From positions 1-64,000 of the forward strand of contig NZ_JAEQNC010000009.1 of NCBI RefSeq assembly GCF_016722925.1: 64,000 nt of DNA, read 5' to 3'. The DNA comes from Phytoamicus setariae (lineage in GTDB: Bacteria; Pseudomonadota; Alphaproteobacteria; Rhizobiales; Rhizobiaceae). Below the pieces are notes generated by a model that was not told where the DNA came from, did not search any database, and was given only the letters and a program-made list of their open reading frames with translations. The translations under genes and the position numbers were made by a program. Below are positions 8,335 through 17,399 of this stretch, one piece after another; within the stretch, counting starts at the first letter, position 1, and each line of letters begins with the position of its first letter.

Positions 8335-9225
8335 CTAGGGTTTCGCAGCCTGACCGCGGATAAAATTGATGATGGCGGAGAAATCCTCACCGCCGTGTCC
8401 TTCGTTTGCAAAAAGGCCATAAAGCTGGGTGGCAAGCGCCCCTAGCGGCGTTGCCGCACCGGCTGCCATCGACGCTTCCTGCGACAGCCGCAGGTCCTTG
8501 AGCATCAACGCTGCGGCAAAACCGGGCTTGTAGCCGTTGTTGGCGGGCGACGTCGGCACGGGACCGGGCACCGGGCAATAGGTGTTGAGCGACCAGCACT
8601 GGCCCGAGGATGTCGAGGCGACATCGAACAGCGCCTGATGTGAAAGCCCGAGTTTTTCCGCCAGCACGAAGGCTTCGCAGACCCCGGCCATGCTGATGCC
8701 GAGGATCATGTTGTTGCAGACCTTAGCCATCTGGCCTGTGCCGGCGTCGCCGCAATGGATGATGCGCTTGCCCATCTGCGCCAGAATCGGCTCGGCCTTT
8801 GCGAAAGCTTGCGAGGTGCCGCCGACCATGAAGGTCAGCGTACCGGCCGCCGCTCCGCCGGTGCCACCGGAGACCGGCGCATCGACAGAGATCCAGCCAT
8901 GTTCGGCCGCGATCGCATGCGCTCTGTTGGCGCTCGCCACATCGATGGTCGAGCTGTCGATCATCAAAGTGCCTGAGGGAACGAGCTTTCCAAGCTCCGT
9001 CCAGACCGAAACCACATGGGTGCCGGCGGGCAGCATGGTGATGACGACATCGGCGCCGCCTATCGCCTCATCCAGCCGCGCCGCCTCGACGACCCCGGTG
9101 GCGGCAGCCGCCTTGCGCGACGCCTCCGACAGATCGAAGCCTTTGACCGTGTGACCCGCCTTGACAAGATTGGCCGCCATCGGCCCACCCATATTGCCGA
9201 GCCCGATGAATGCAATGGTGGCCAT
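8335..9225 (-). CDS. mmsB: 3-hydroxyisobutyrate dehydrogenase
   Basis: A 296-residue beta-hydroxyacid dehydrogenase. The NAD-binding GLGNMGG motif is at residues 8-14, the substrate-binding DAPVSGG at 115-121, and the catalytic lysine at 168 within GTGQMAKVCNN. It oxidises (S)-3-hydroxyisobutyrate to methylmalonate semialdehyde in valine breakdown. The start at 9225 has a strong GGGAGG ribosome site; an upstream in-frame start would add 29 unlikely residues. It is the last gene of a three-gene operon with the hydrolase and acyl-CoA dehydrogenase of the same pathway and converges with the dehydratase gene at 12 bases. Confidence 0.9.
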   Translation of the reverse strand: MATIAFIGLGNMGGPMAANLVKAGHTVKGFDLSEASRKAAAATGVVEAARLDEAIGGADVVITMLPAGTHVVSVWTELGKLVPSGTLMIDSSTIDVASANRAHAIAAEHGWISVDAPVSGGTGGAAAGTLTFMVGGTSQAFAKAEPILAQMGKRIIHCGDAGTGQMAKVCNNMILGISMAGVCEAFVLAEKLGLSHQALFDVASTSSGQCWSLNTYCPVPGPVPTSPANNGYKPGFAAALMLKDLRLSQEASMAAGAATPLGALATQLYGLFANEGHGGEDFSAIINFIRGQAAKP

Positions 9226-9250
9226 GACATTTCCTCCCGATGAGAGCCGG

Positions 9251-10303
9251 TCAATAGAGCGGCCGCGGATGGCTGGTGAAATAGGCATCGATATAGGCAT
9301 CGGCTTCGGCAAGCGTGGCTGGCCGCCAATGTGGATTGCGGTCCTTGTCGATGACGGCAGCCCGTACGCCCTCGTAGAAATCGTGGCTCGTCAACACGGC
9401 CGGTGTCGCGGCAAATTCACGTGCGAGACACTCTTCGAGCGTCGCGCTCGCCCTGCCGAGCAGCAGCATTTTAAGCGTCACCTTCAGGGAAACCGGCGAC
9501 TTCGTCAGCAACAACGCGCGCGTTGCAGCGGCGAAAGTCGATCCATAGGCCTCCAGCGCCGCGAGAATCTCCTCAATCGTTGCGTGGGAAAAGGCCCGCT
9601 CGATCGTATCCGTCATTTCGCCCGTAGCGCCCAGGGGCTGCTGTTCGCTAAAACGATCGATAGCCGCGTCCACCGCTTCGACGGCACTGCCCGCAGGTAG
9701 TTGCGAGAGCTGTTGCAACAATTCTTCCAGCCTGTCGTGGTTCACATTCCAATCCGCCAACCCGGCAGCGATCGCGTCCGCCGCCCCGATCTGCGTGCCG
9801 GTCAAGCCGAGATAGGTTCCCCATTCGCTGCCGGGGCGCGACAGCAACCAGCTTGCGCCGACATCGGGGAAAAAGCCGATGCCTGTCTCCGGCATCGCCA
9901 GCCGCGTCCTGTCGGTGACGACACGATGGCTGGCATGGGAGGAAAGGCCGACACCGCCGCCCATGACGATCCCGTCCATGATGGCGACATAGGGTTTCGG
10001 AAACCACGCGATGCGGGCATTCAGCCGGTATTCTTCGCGCCAGAACTGCTCGGCGAGCATCGAGCCCTCTTTGCCGCTCTGGTGAATGGCGCGGATATCG
10101 CCGCCGGCGCACAGTCCGCGCTCACCCTCCCCCGTCAACACAACGACGGCGATCTCAGGATCTGCAGCGAAAGCATCGAGCGCCGCATCGATGTCACGCA
10201 CCATGGCCAATGTCAGGCTGTTGAGTGCTTTCGGCCGGTTGAGGCGGATATGGCCAGAGGATCCCGAGCGGGAGATGAGAATTTCGGGTTCGCCATGGGC
10301 CAT
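9251..10303 (-). CDS. 3-hydroxyisobutyryl-CoA hydrolase (enoyl-CoA hydratase superfamily)
   Basis: A 350-residue crotonase-fold protein. The length, and the extended C-terminal half with FYEGVRAAVIDKDR, match 3-hydroxyisobutyryl-CoA hydrolases rather than the roughly 260-residue hydratases. The oxyanion-hole motifs GLCAGGDIR and GIVMGGGVGLS and the catalytic region MPETGIGFFPDVG are present. It releases free 3-hydroxyisobutyrate from its CoA ester for the dehydrogenase encoded 25 bases downstream. The start at 10303 (MAHGEPEIL) is 10 bases after the acyl-CoA dehydrogenase stop. Confidence 0.87.
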   Translation of the reverse strand: MAHGEPEILISRSGSSGHIRLNRPKALNSLTLAMVRDIDAALDAFAADPEIAVVVLTGEGERGLCAGGDIRAIHQSGKEGSMLAEQFWREEYRLNARIAWFPKPYVAIMDGIVMGGGVGLSSHASHRVVTDRTRLAMPETGIGFFPDVGASWLLSRPGSEWGTYLGLTGTQIGAADAIAAGLADWNVNHDRLEELLQQLSQLPAGSAVEAVDAAIDRFSEQQPLGATGEMTDTIERAFSHATIEEILAALEAYGSTFAAATRALLLTKSPVSLKVTLKMLLLGRASATLEECLAREFAATPAVLTSHDFYEGVRAAVIDKDRNPHWRPATLAEADAYIDAYFTSHPRPLY

Positions 10304-10313
10304 GGAATGCCTT

Positions 10314-11456
10314 TCACTGTCCGCCGACGATCGATCGCGCAATGATCAGGCGCATGATCTCGTTGGTGCCTTCGAGAATCTGGTGGACACGGAGGTCGCG
10401 CACGATCTTTTCGATGCCGTATTCACCGAGATAACCGTAGCCGCCGAACAATTGGAGCGCGTCGTTGGCGACGGCGAAACTCACATCCGTGACGTGTTTC
10501 TTGGCCATGGCGCAGAGCCGCGTCGCTTCCGGCGACTGGTCGTCCAGTGCCTTGGCTGCGCGCATCAGGAAGGTGCGCGCCACTTCGAGGTCGGTGGCCA
10601 TATCGGCCAGCCGGAACTGCAGCGCCTGAAAATCGATGATCGCATGGCCGAAGGCCTTGCGGTCCCGCATGTAGACGACCGCCTTGTCGAACGCCGATTG
10701 CGCCCCGCCCAGAGCGGCGGCGGCAATGTTCAGGCGCCCGCCATCGAGCCCGGCCATGGCAAACCTGAACCCCTCTCCCTCCGCGCCGAGACGATTTGCG
10801 GCCGGAACACGGACTGCCCCCATGACGACCGATCGCGTCGGCTGGGCGTTCCAGCCCATCTTCTTCTCATTGGCCCCGAATGAGAGACCGGGAGCATCCC
10901 TCTCTACGATGAAAGCGGAAATGCCTTTCGGCCCCTCCCCACCAGTGCGCGCCATCACCAGATAGACATCCGTGGCACCCGCACCCGAAATGAACTGCTT
11001 CTGGCCGTCGAGCACGTAGTGGTCGCCTTCGCGAACGGCGCGGGTTCTCAGCGCCGCCGCATCCGAGCCGCTTCCCGGCTCGGTGAGGCAATAGCTGGCA
11101 AGTGTCTGCATGCCGATGAGGCGCGGAAGCCAGTGTGCCCGCTGGTCGTCGTTGCCGTAACGGTCGATCATGCCCACGACCATGTTGTGGATCGACACAT
11201 AGGAGGCGATGCACGGACATGCCGTCGCCAGCGCCTCAATGATCAGCGCCGCTTCCAGTCTGCCAAGTGCGGAGCCGCCGAACTCTTCTCCGGCATAGAT
11301 GCCGCCCATACCAAGCGCGCCAGCTTTCCGCAGGGTTTCCACCGGAAAGTGCTTGTTCTGGTCCCACTCGATGGCAAATGGCGCCATCTCCTGGGCTGCA
11401 AAGCCTGCGGCCATCCCGACAATTGCGCGTTGCTCTTCGGTGAGGTCGAAATCCAT
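10314..11456 (-). CDS. Acyl-CoA dehydrogenase, probable isobutyryl-CoA dehydrogenase
   Basis: A 380-residue FAD flavoprotein of the acyl-CoA dehydrogenase family, with the FAD signatures CLTEPGSGSD and QLFGGYGYL. The catalytic base is the first Glu of ILEGTNEI near the C-terminus. By gene context (hydroxyisobutyryl-CoA hydrolase and mmsB follow directly) it most likely oxidises isobutyryl-CoA to methacrylyl-CoA in valine degradation. A GGAGGA ribosome site supports the ATG at 11456. The hydratase and methylmalonate-semialdehyde dehydrogenase needed to complete the pathway are not in this operon. Confidence 0.88.
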   Translation of the reverse strand: MDFDLTEEQRAIVGMAAGFAAQEMAPFAIEWDQNKHFPVETLRKAGALGMGGIYAGEEFGGSALGRLEAALIIEALATACPCIASYVSIHNMVVGMIDRYGNDDQRAHWLPRLIGMQTLASYCLTEPGSGSDAAALRTRAVREGDHYVLDGQKQFISGAGATDVYLVMARTGGEGPKGISAFIVERDAPGLSFGANEKKMGWNAQPTRSVVMGAVRVPAANRLGAEGEGFRFAMAGLDGGRLNIAAAALGGAQSAFDKAVVYMRDRKAFGHAIIDFQALQFRLADMATDLEVARTFLMRAAKALDDQSPEATRLCAMAKKHVTDVSFAVANDALQLFGGYGYLGEYGIEKIVRDLRVHQILEGTNEIMRLIIARSIVGGQ

Positions 11457-11608
11457 GCATTCCTCCGATGCAGTGATATCCTACGTCAGACTCCAGATTG
11501 CGTGAATTCGCGTCACCGCGATACCGGCCATCTGCGGGCATCATTATAGGGGATTGCGCAACAATAGTCCTTCACCATCGGAGGGCGGCACGCATTTACG
11601 CCACGACA

Positions 11609-12778
11609 CTAAAGCGTGAAATTGGCCAGCCGGGCCTCGAGCAAGCGGATCGTTGGCGCATCCGCATTGGCGAATGCAAAGCGCAGGTAGCTCTCCTGAC
11701 CCTCGCCGAAATACACACCCGGCAGGCAGACGATGCCGGCCTCGCGCGCCAGCTTCTCTGCCACCACTTCCGAACGAACGCCTTCGAACGGGTGTTTGAT
11801 ATAGGCAAAGTAAGCGCCGAGCGCCTGCAGGCCCCAATGCGGCAGCCGGCTCATCACATCCCGGAGCGCATCGGCGCGGCCGGCAATTTCGGCACGGTTG
11901 GCGATGCGCCAGTCGCGGAGTGCCGGGATTGCCTTGGCGACCGCTGCCTGAGGCGCGCGCGGTGCGCAGATCTGCAGGTTATCCATGATCTTGGCGACCT
12001 GATCGACCATTTCAGCGCCTGCGGTAATCGCCCCGAGTCGGTGACCGGGAATGCAATAGGATTTCGAAAAACTGTAGGTCAGGGCGAGATTGTCTTCCCA
12101 GCCGGGGATAGAAAGAAGATCATGCGGCGCCCCGGCATCGGCGGCCAGAAAATCGCGATAGGTCTCGTCGAGGATCAGCCACGTGCCGTTCTGCCGACAG
12201 AGCATGAAGATCTCCCGGAGCAATCCCGATGGATAGACCGCGCCGGTCGGATTGTTCGGGGTGACCAGCACTAGCGCCTTGACGCCGGACACCAGCGCCG
12301 CCCGGACCGTTTCCAAGTTCGGAAGGAACGAGTTCTGCGGGTCACAGGCAATCAGCGTCGACTTGATGCCGAGCATCGCGAGCGTGGTTTCCTGATTGAA
12401 GTAATAGGGATTGGTCATCGCCACCGTATCACCATAACCGGTAACCGCCATCGCCACGCACATGAAGGCCTGGTTTGCGCCGGAGGTGATGTGGATGTTG
12501 TCAGCCGCCACCGGTGCGGCATAAACCTCCGTCATATGCTGGGCATAGGCAACGCGCAACACATCCTCGCCTTCGATGGCGCCATAGCTGGTGTAATCCC
12601 TTGAGCCGGCCATTTCAGAAAGCCAGTTGAGCATATGCGGGTGCGGCGGATAGCCCGGCACAGCCTGGCTCAGGTCGATCAATTGCCCTCTCGAACCGTC
12701 ATAGGCTTTTGCCCAGGCAAGCACGGACGGAATGGGCGGAGGAGACAGCCGGGCGATGAGCGGATTGAAGGCGGGCAT
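11609..12778 (-). CDS. PLP-dependent aminotransferase, class I/II
   Basis: A 389-residue fold-type I aminotransferase. The pyridoxal-phosphate lysine lies in SFSKSYCIPGHR; VTPNNPTGAVYP and the LILDETYRDF segment (Asp that contacts the cofactor ring nitrogen) are also clear. It transfers an amino group between an amino acid and a keto acid in the cytoplasm. The start at 12778 is backed by a GGAGG ribosome site nine bases upstream; the longer open frame upstream adds unconserved sequence. It is encoded on the same strand as the valine-type operon, 152 bases away, so it could feed branched-chain keto acids into it, but the substrate is unproven. Confidence 0.85.
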   Translation of the reverse strand: MPAFNPLIARLSPPPIPSVLAWAKAYDGSRGQLIDLSQAVPGYPPHPHMLNWLSEMAGSRDYTSYGAIEGEDVLRVAYAQHMTEVYAAPVAADNIHITSGANQAFMCVAMAVTGYGDTVAMTNPYYFNQETTLAMLGIKSTLIACDPQNSFLPNLETVRAALVSGVKALVLVTPNNPTGAVYPSGLLREIFMLCRQNGTWLILDETYRDFLAADAGAPHDLLSIPGWEDNLALTYSFSKSYCIPGHRLGAITAGAEMVDQVAKIMDNLQICAPRAPQAAVAKAIPALRDWRIANRAEIAGRADALRDVMSRLPHWGLQALGAYFAYIKHPFEGVRSEVVAEKLAREAGIVCLPGVYFGEGQESYLRFAFANADAPTIRLLEARLANFTL

Positions 12779-12961
12779 GCGAATAGTCCTCCGTAGTTTG
12801 ATCAGGACGCTTTGACCGATGCAGCAGGCGTCGTCAATCTGCCTTTCGCCACCAAAAGCGGCTTTTATCCGGAGCGCACAGGGACAGGAGGGCGTTTGCC
12901 GCAGCCAGCCACCACCCAGGACACGCTCGACACGGCACGAAGGCTTCACGCCATGATACAT

Positions 12962-14752
12962 TTACCCCGAGATGCCCGCCTTGCTAAGCCCATCGGTCAG
13001 TCGGTCAACATCGGCCTTGTTGCGAAACGGGAGCCGCCCGACGTGCTCGGCAAATGAATATTTTGGATTGATCCCCATCAGCTCGCGCCAGACGCGGGCC
13101 GCTTCCTCGGCCTCGCCCAATTGGCCGAGCGCGACGGCAAGAAAGGCGCGAGAGAGATCGGTCTCCGGGTTGAGCTGGATACGCTCCTTGAACAGTGCCG
13201 CGGCGGCTTCGAATTTGCCGGCGACTAGATAGGCCGTGCCAAGAAAGTGGATAAATTGGTGCTTGTACAGGGGATCGAGCCGGATGGCTTGCTCGATATG
13301 GGGGACGGCGGCGAGAGGCTGGCCGGCATAGATGTTGACGATTCCGCGCGCGTTGTGCGCCTGAGCGAAGTTTGGATTGAGGTCCAGCGCCGTGTCCGAT
13401 TCAACCGCAGATCGGTCGAGGTCCTTTTTCCACAAATAGAACACCGAGGCGACGTAATGAACGAAGGCAACCTGAGGACTCTTCTGCAAGGCCAAGTTGA
13501 CATGGCGCTCGGCCTTTTCGAGCGACTGGCTCCAGTCATCGGTCCAGTGGAACTGCCAGTTCAGAATCTGGGCCATCGCGAGGCCGGCAAAAGGCTCGCC
13601 ATAGCTCGGATCTTCGGCAATCGCTTTCTCAAAGAGGTCAATCGAGCGCCCGAACGCCTCGCGGTTCCTGATCGTCCCCCACAGCAGCTCGCGCCCAAGC
13701 AGGAAGAAGTCGTGCGCCCTGCTGTTGGTCGTTTCGACGGCATCGAGCCTCGCGGCTTCGCTGGGGCTCAGTTTGATCTTCAGGGCGTCAACGATCCGCT
13801 GGGTGACCTCGTCCTGGACCGCGAAGATGTCGCTCAGTTCGCGATCAAAGCGTTCGGCCCAAAGGTGTCCGCCGGTTTCCGCGTCAATTAACTGGGCAGT
13901 GATCCGTACTCGGCCACCCGCGCGGCGGATGCTCCCTTCGAGCACCGAGCGAACGCCGAGCTCACGGGCCACCACACGGATGTCGACCGCCCTGCCCTTA
14001 TAGGCGAAGCTCGAATTGCGCGCGATCACCAGCAGGCCGCCGATCTTGGAGAGGTCGGTGATCACGTCCTCGGTTATCCCGTCAGCAAAGTACTCCTGCT
14101 CAGGATCGCCGCCTATGTTCTGGAATGCCAACACGGCGATCGAAGGCCTGTCGGGCGGCGAGAGTCCCGCTGGAGCCTTTTCCGGCGCAGCGGGCTTAGT
14201 TGGCGTCGCGGACTTCACTTCGGCAGGGACGCCAACCTCAAGCGAATAGACCCGGATCGGTTGCTCTATGTTCTTGAGCTGAACCTCGCCGAGATCGTTG
14301 ACCGCCAGGTCGAGCCTCGCTCTGACCTGGCGAAATGCATCTTCGGACAGACAGATCGCGCCCGGCTGCGCGATTCCTTCCAATCGTGCGGCGATGTTGA
14401 CGCCGTCGCCCATCAGATCACCGTCGCTCTCTTCGACGACGTCGCCGAGATGGATGCCGATGCGGAAGACGATGCGCCGGTCCTCCGGCACGCCCGCATT
14501 GCGCTCGACCATCGCGTTCTGCACTTCTATTGCGCAGCGCACGGCATCGACCACGCTGTGGAACTCGATGAGACTTCCGTCCCCGGTACGCTTGACGATG
14601 CGCCCATGATGCACGGCAATAGTCGGATCGATCAGATCGCTGCGCAGCGCCCTAAGTCGCGCCAGAATGCGATCCTCGTCCGCGCCCGCGAGCCGGCTAT
14701 AGCCGACGATATCCGCGACCAGGATGGCCGCAATCTTTCGCGTTTCCGGCAT
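12962..14752 (-). CDS. Class III adenylate/guanylate cyclase with TolB/FlgO-like and TPR regions
   Basis: About 596 residues in three parts. Residues 1-180 form a class III cyclase domain with the metal-binding Asp of LVADIVGYSRL, the purine-selecting Lys and second metal Asp in VKRTGDG, and the transition-state Asn/Arg in GVNIAARLE, so it should be catalytically competent. About 210-350 is the TolB/FlgO-like domain common in these proteins (SIAVLAFQNIGGDPEQEYFADG). From about 365 to the end are TPR-like helical repeats for protein contacts. It lacks a clear signal peptide or membrane helix. I chose the start at 14752 (MPETRKIAAILV), the family-like start; a longer frame reaches 14842. Such genes are multicopy in rhizobia. 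Confidence 0.85.
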   Translation of the reverse strand: MPETRKIAAILVADIVGYSRLAGADEDRILARLRALRSDLIDPTIAVHHGRIVKRTGDGSLIEFHSVVDAVRCAIEVQNAMVERNAGVPEDRRIVFRIGIHLGDVVEESDGDLMGDGVNIAARLEGIAQPGAICLSEDAFRQVRARLDLAVNDLGEVQLKNIEQPIRVYSLEVGVPAEVKSATPTKPAAPEKAPAGLSPPDRPSIAVLAFQNIGGDPEQEYFADGITEDVITDLSKIGGLLVIARNSSFAYKGRAVDIRVVARELGVRSVLEGSIRRAGGRVRITAQLIDAETGGHLWAERFDRELSDIFAVQDEVTQRIVDALKIKLSPSEAARLDAVETTNSRAHDFFLLGRELLWGTIRNREAFGRSIDLFEKAIAEDPSYGEPFAGLAMAQILNWQFHWTDDWSQSLEKAERHVNLALQKSPQVAFVHYVASVFYLWKKDLDRSAVESDTALDLNPNFAQAHNARGIVNIYAGQPLAAVPHIEQAIRLDPLYKHQFIHFLGTAYLVAGKFEAAAALFKERIQLNPETDLSRAFLAVALGQLGEAEEAARVWRELMGINPKYSFAEHVGRLPFRNKADVDRLTDGLSKAGISG

Positions 14753-15066
14753 GGGCGTGGCCTCAAACGCAAAGAAGAATAGCACAATTGTGGAGAGGTT
14801 GCGCAATAATCGAGAGAGATTGAGTTGAGGGGCCGTAGCCAAGCGGGCGGCTTCAAACCAACTTGACCCCTCGTCTGCCTGCCATCTTTAGCTGAGAAAA
14901 GCTCCACGAAAATATCTTCGGCAAATAGTGCCGCTTGCAACGTCCTCCCGCGAGTGGGTTCAGCGCTCCAAAGTGGTTCCGATCCCACATTTCGGCAAAG
15001 GGCTGGGGTTTCGGGCGCCCCTTTCCGATTCAATAGTTATCGATGGGCAGCAAACGGCGCGAGCGG
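14753..15066. other. Intergenic region, no gene seen
   Basis: A 314-base stretch between the cyclase start and the end of the alpha/beta hydrolase gene, both on the minus strand. It contains short open frames only, without family-like sequence or ribosome sites, and no strong hairpin. It probably carries the cyclase promoter. Confidence 0.4.
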
Positions 15067-15906
15067 TCAGCTTCTGGCGATGGTCTCCGCCACGAGACTG
15101 GCGAGGACGGTTTGCGGGTTGCCCATCTCGCTGATGATGCTCATGTGGTTAAGACCGGGCAGGACAAAACGGCGCGCTCGCGTGCCGCGTGCGGCACGCA
15201 GGGTGGCATAGTCCTCCGCCTGCTTGTGAAACGGTTCCGTCTCGTCTTCGCCAACCACAAGCGTCGCCTTGATATCCTCCACCGGTTGCGCATCATAAGG
15301 CGACCAGCGATCGACCTCCTGCTGCGTCAAACCGATCTCGGCTTGCAGAAAGCTCTTGGTCAGCGGCTCCAACTGGTAGAGGCCGCTGACGAGCAGCAGC
15401 GACCGGACAGGCGTTTTCAGCGGCGCGGTTTCGTGCGGGCCACGCGCGCCGAGATAGGAGGCGAGATGGGCGCCAGCCGAATGGCCCGACGCCGATAGCC
15501 GTGATGGGTCGCCACCATGGCCGGCGATATTGCCCGAGACCCAGTCTGCTGCGCGCCGCACCTGCTTGACGATATGCGCCATGCGCACTTTCGGCATCAG
15601 CGAATACTCGATCACCACCGCAATCGCGCCACCGGCACAAATGCTTTCGGCCACGAAGGCATAATCCTCCTTGCGGTTGGCGCGCCAATAGCCCCCATGG
15701 ATGAAGATGTGCACCGGCATGGGTTTACCGTCGCTCGCAGGGAAGAAGATATCCAGGCGTTCGTCCCCGTCGGCACCATAGGCAATATCGAGGACATGGC
15801 GCTTCGACGCACGGGTCGCATCGCTCATTATCCCGTAGCGTTCGACAATGGCGTCGAAATCGGCGACGTGTTGACGGGTCTTGAATGGATCATGGATTTC
15901 GCTCAA
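15067..15906 (-). CDS. Alpha/beta hydrolase, kynurenine-formamidase-like
   Basis: A 279-residue alpha/beta hydrolase. The oxyanion motif HGGYW and the nucleophile elbow GHSAGAH (Ser) are typical of the arylformamidase and esterase group, and the acidic residue and His are expected near VVGEDETEP and GLNHMS in the C-terminal third. It would hydrolyse an amide or ester in the cytoplasm; N-formylkynurenine is one option, other small esters another. The start is TTG with an AGGAAGGAA ribosome site a few bases upstream. No kynurenine genes are nearby, so the specific reaction stays open. Confidence 0.75.
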   Translation of the reverse strand: MSEIHDPFKTRQHVADFDAIVERYGIMSDATRASKRHVLDIAYGADGDERLDIFFPASDGKPMPVHIFIHGGYWRANRKEDYAFVAESICAGGAIAVVIEYSLMPKVRMAHIVKQVRRAADWVSGNIAGHGGDPSRLSASGHSAGAHLASYLGARGPHETAPLKTPVRSLLLVSGLYQLEPLTKSFLQAEIGLTQQEVDRWSPYDAQPVEDIKATLVVGEDETEPFHKQAEDYATLRAARGTRARRFVLPGLNHMSIISEMGNPQTVLASLVAETIARS

Positions 15907-15942
15907 ACGGCCGTTCCTTCCTCGCGGAGATAGTTTTCAAGC

Positions 15943-16243
15943 GTGAGGCGGACGCACTCGCTTCCAACACCATCGCGGATCGGTGCGCTTTGCGCAATAC
16001 CGGTCGGCGGCGCGCTCGGCCCGGACAAAATCCTCGGTGTGGGTCTCAGGGTCTTCTACCGAGGTTTCCGGACCGGAGGTCCTTGGCGAGCGCGTAGTCG
16101 CAGCCGCCACGGCTGGTGCAGATGGCGTCAACTTCTACAATTACGGCCTGATACCGGCCAAACGGCTCGACTGGGTGCGTAGCGCCATCGATGGCCTCGG
16201 TCGGGTAACAAACGTCTACCCCCGAAGCGACCACGGCGCTTGA
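15943..16243 (+). pseudogene. C-terminal remnant of an unidentified protein, frameshifted
   Basis: One frame reads KILGVGLRVFY and, about ten codons later, a different frame continues as a natural-looking protein end with AGADGVNFYNYGLIP and KRLDWVRSAI. The two pieces appear to be one C-terminal segment broken by a frameshift near 16075-16085. No intact 5' part exists, because the hydrolase gene starts at 15906 on the other strand. I do not recognise the family with certainty. Confidence 0.5.
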
Positions 16244-16282
16244 TGTCGAGATGGATCAGATCACCAGGCTGACAAATCTGCA

Positions 16283-16810
16283 TCATTCTGGTTCACGCCA
16301 GGACAACTGGTCCTTTGGCAGCCGGCCGCTGGGATCGATCACGTTCACCCGATGCGGCAACGATTCGCCCCATTTCCATAGAACCAGGTTGCGGTCATCC
16401 GGCTCCGCGCCGGGCGCGAAACTGGGCACGACAATACCGGCGACATCCCGCGCACGCAGCCGGTCATGAATCCCCCAGGACTGGGGTCGCTTGCCCTCGG
16501 CCAGCGCCAATGCCCATCCGCAGGCAAGTTCATCGAGCGTGACGGCATATTCGTCTCGCCCCTGCTCCGTCGTCAGATCGGCGATATCATCGCAATCGAC
16601 CTCATAGGAGCACAGCACACAGGGATCGATGCGGTGGGCAAAGCCCTGATTGGCCTCCTTGACCGCCGTCATGATGCTGAGGCCGAGATAAAGAGCAGGC
16701 ACGCCCTTCGGATTGAAGCGTGCACCGCGAATGGCAGCACCATCGCCGGAAATCGGCTTGAACGACCATCGCGGATCATGCGCCCGGTAACAGGTACCGA
16801 CGAACCTCAA
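16283..16810 (-). CDS. RES-domain toxin of a type II toxin-antitoxin system
   Basis: A 175-residue RES-family protein. The residues that name the family and line the active site are present: Arg31 (GARFN), Tyr41 (LYLG), Glu52 (VKEA) and Ser130 (VPSFA). RES toxins of this group (ParT, MbcT) attack NAD or transfer ADP-ribose to a target in the cytoplasm and so stop growth. Its start overlaps the stop of the antitoxin gene upstream by four bases (ATGA), the standard antitoxin-first arrangement. Confidence 0.87.
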   Translation of the reverse strand: MRFVGTCYRAHDPRWSFKPISGDGAAIRGARFNPKGVPALYLGLSIMTAVKEANQGFAHRIDPCVLCSYEVDCDDIADLTTEQGRDEYAVTLDELACGWALALAEGKRPQSWGIHDRLRARDVAGIVVPSFAPGAEPDDRNLVLWKWGESLPHRVNVIDPSGRLPKDQLSWREPE

Positions 16811-17196
16811 GCAAAGCCCCCAAGCGCCATATGATCGAGATAATCACGCACGGCCCCTGCCTTGCCTTCCTTGACGAGCGCTTCGGCGGTCCGCCCGGCA
16901 AATGCCGGCATCGGCTGGGCGCGATACCAGGCCATCGCCTGTTCCTTGCCACCAGCCCATTCGGCGACCCTGCCGATGATCTCGAGCATTTCGCGCAACC
17001 GGCTCTGGGTTTTTATGGTTCCGCTCCGCGCCGTTCGATACAGTGTCTCGCGCGCCAGCCCGGCGGTATCGGCAAGCTGCCCCTTGGACATGCCGAAGTC
17101 GTTTGCCACCTGCTCAACGGCAATCTGGCCGCCTCGGTCCATGAACGACAGGACCAGCGGTTCATCATGTGCAGATACTTTGCGCGCCTGGACCAT
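16807..17196 (-). CDS. Xre-like antitoxin with MbcA/ParS/Xre C-terminal domain
   Basis: A 129-residue protein. Residues about 30-60 form an Xre-like helix-turn-helix (MSKGQLADTAGLARETLYR), and about 75-128 form the toxin-binding MbcA/ParS/Xre domain (formerly DUF2384), with the WYRAQPMPAFAGRTAEALV pattern. It should neutralise the RES toxin encoded directly downstream and repress its own promoter. The ATG is preceded by an AAGGTGATT ribosome site. An inverted repeat just upstream is a likely operator. Confidence 0.87.
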   Translation of the reverse strand: MVQARKVSAHDEPLVLSFMDRGGQIAVEQVANDFGMSKGQLADTAGLARETLYRTARSGTIKTQSRLREMLEIIGRVAEWAGGKEQAMAWYRAQPMPAFAGRTAEALVKEGKAGAVRDYLDHMALGGFA

Positions 17197-17207
17197 ATAA
17201 TCACCTT

Positions 17208-17235
17208 GCCATATTCAGCATCGTATTTATATGGC
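17208..17235. promoter_or_regulatory. Inverted repeat upstream of the Xre/RES operon, candidate operator
   Basis: Arms GCCATAT (17208-17214) and ATATGGC (17229-17235) are separated by 14 bases in an AT-rich promoter-like segment directly upstream of the antitoxin start. Autoregulation by the Xre antitoxin through such a dyad is usual for this family. The site itself is only inferred. Confidence 0.45.
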
Positions 17236-17399
17236 AGAATATATAGCAAATACCGCTAGATTTCAAGTTCCGTGTTTTGGTGTCGCCTCGACGAGGGAGC
17301 AATCTCGCCCGAAAATATCCCGGGCATTGCAGCCGGCCGGATGTCGCTCTAGGAAATCATGCGAGCGCTGTCTTGATTTGCATCGAAAGGACCCAGGAC

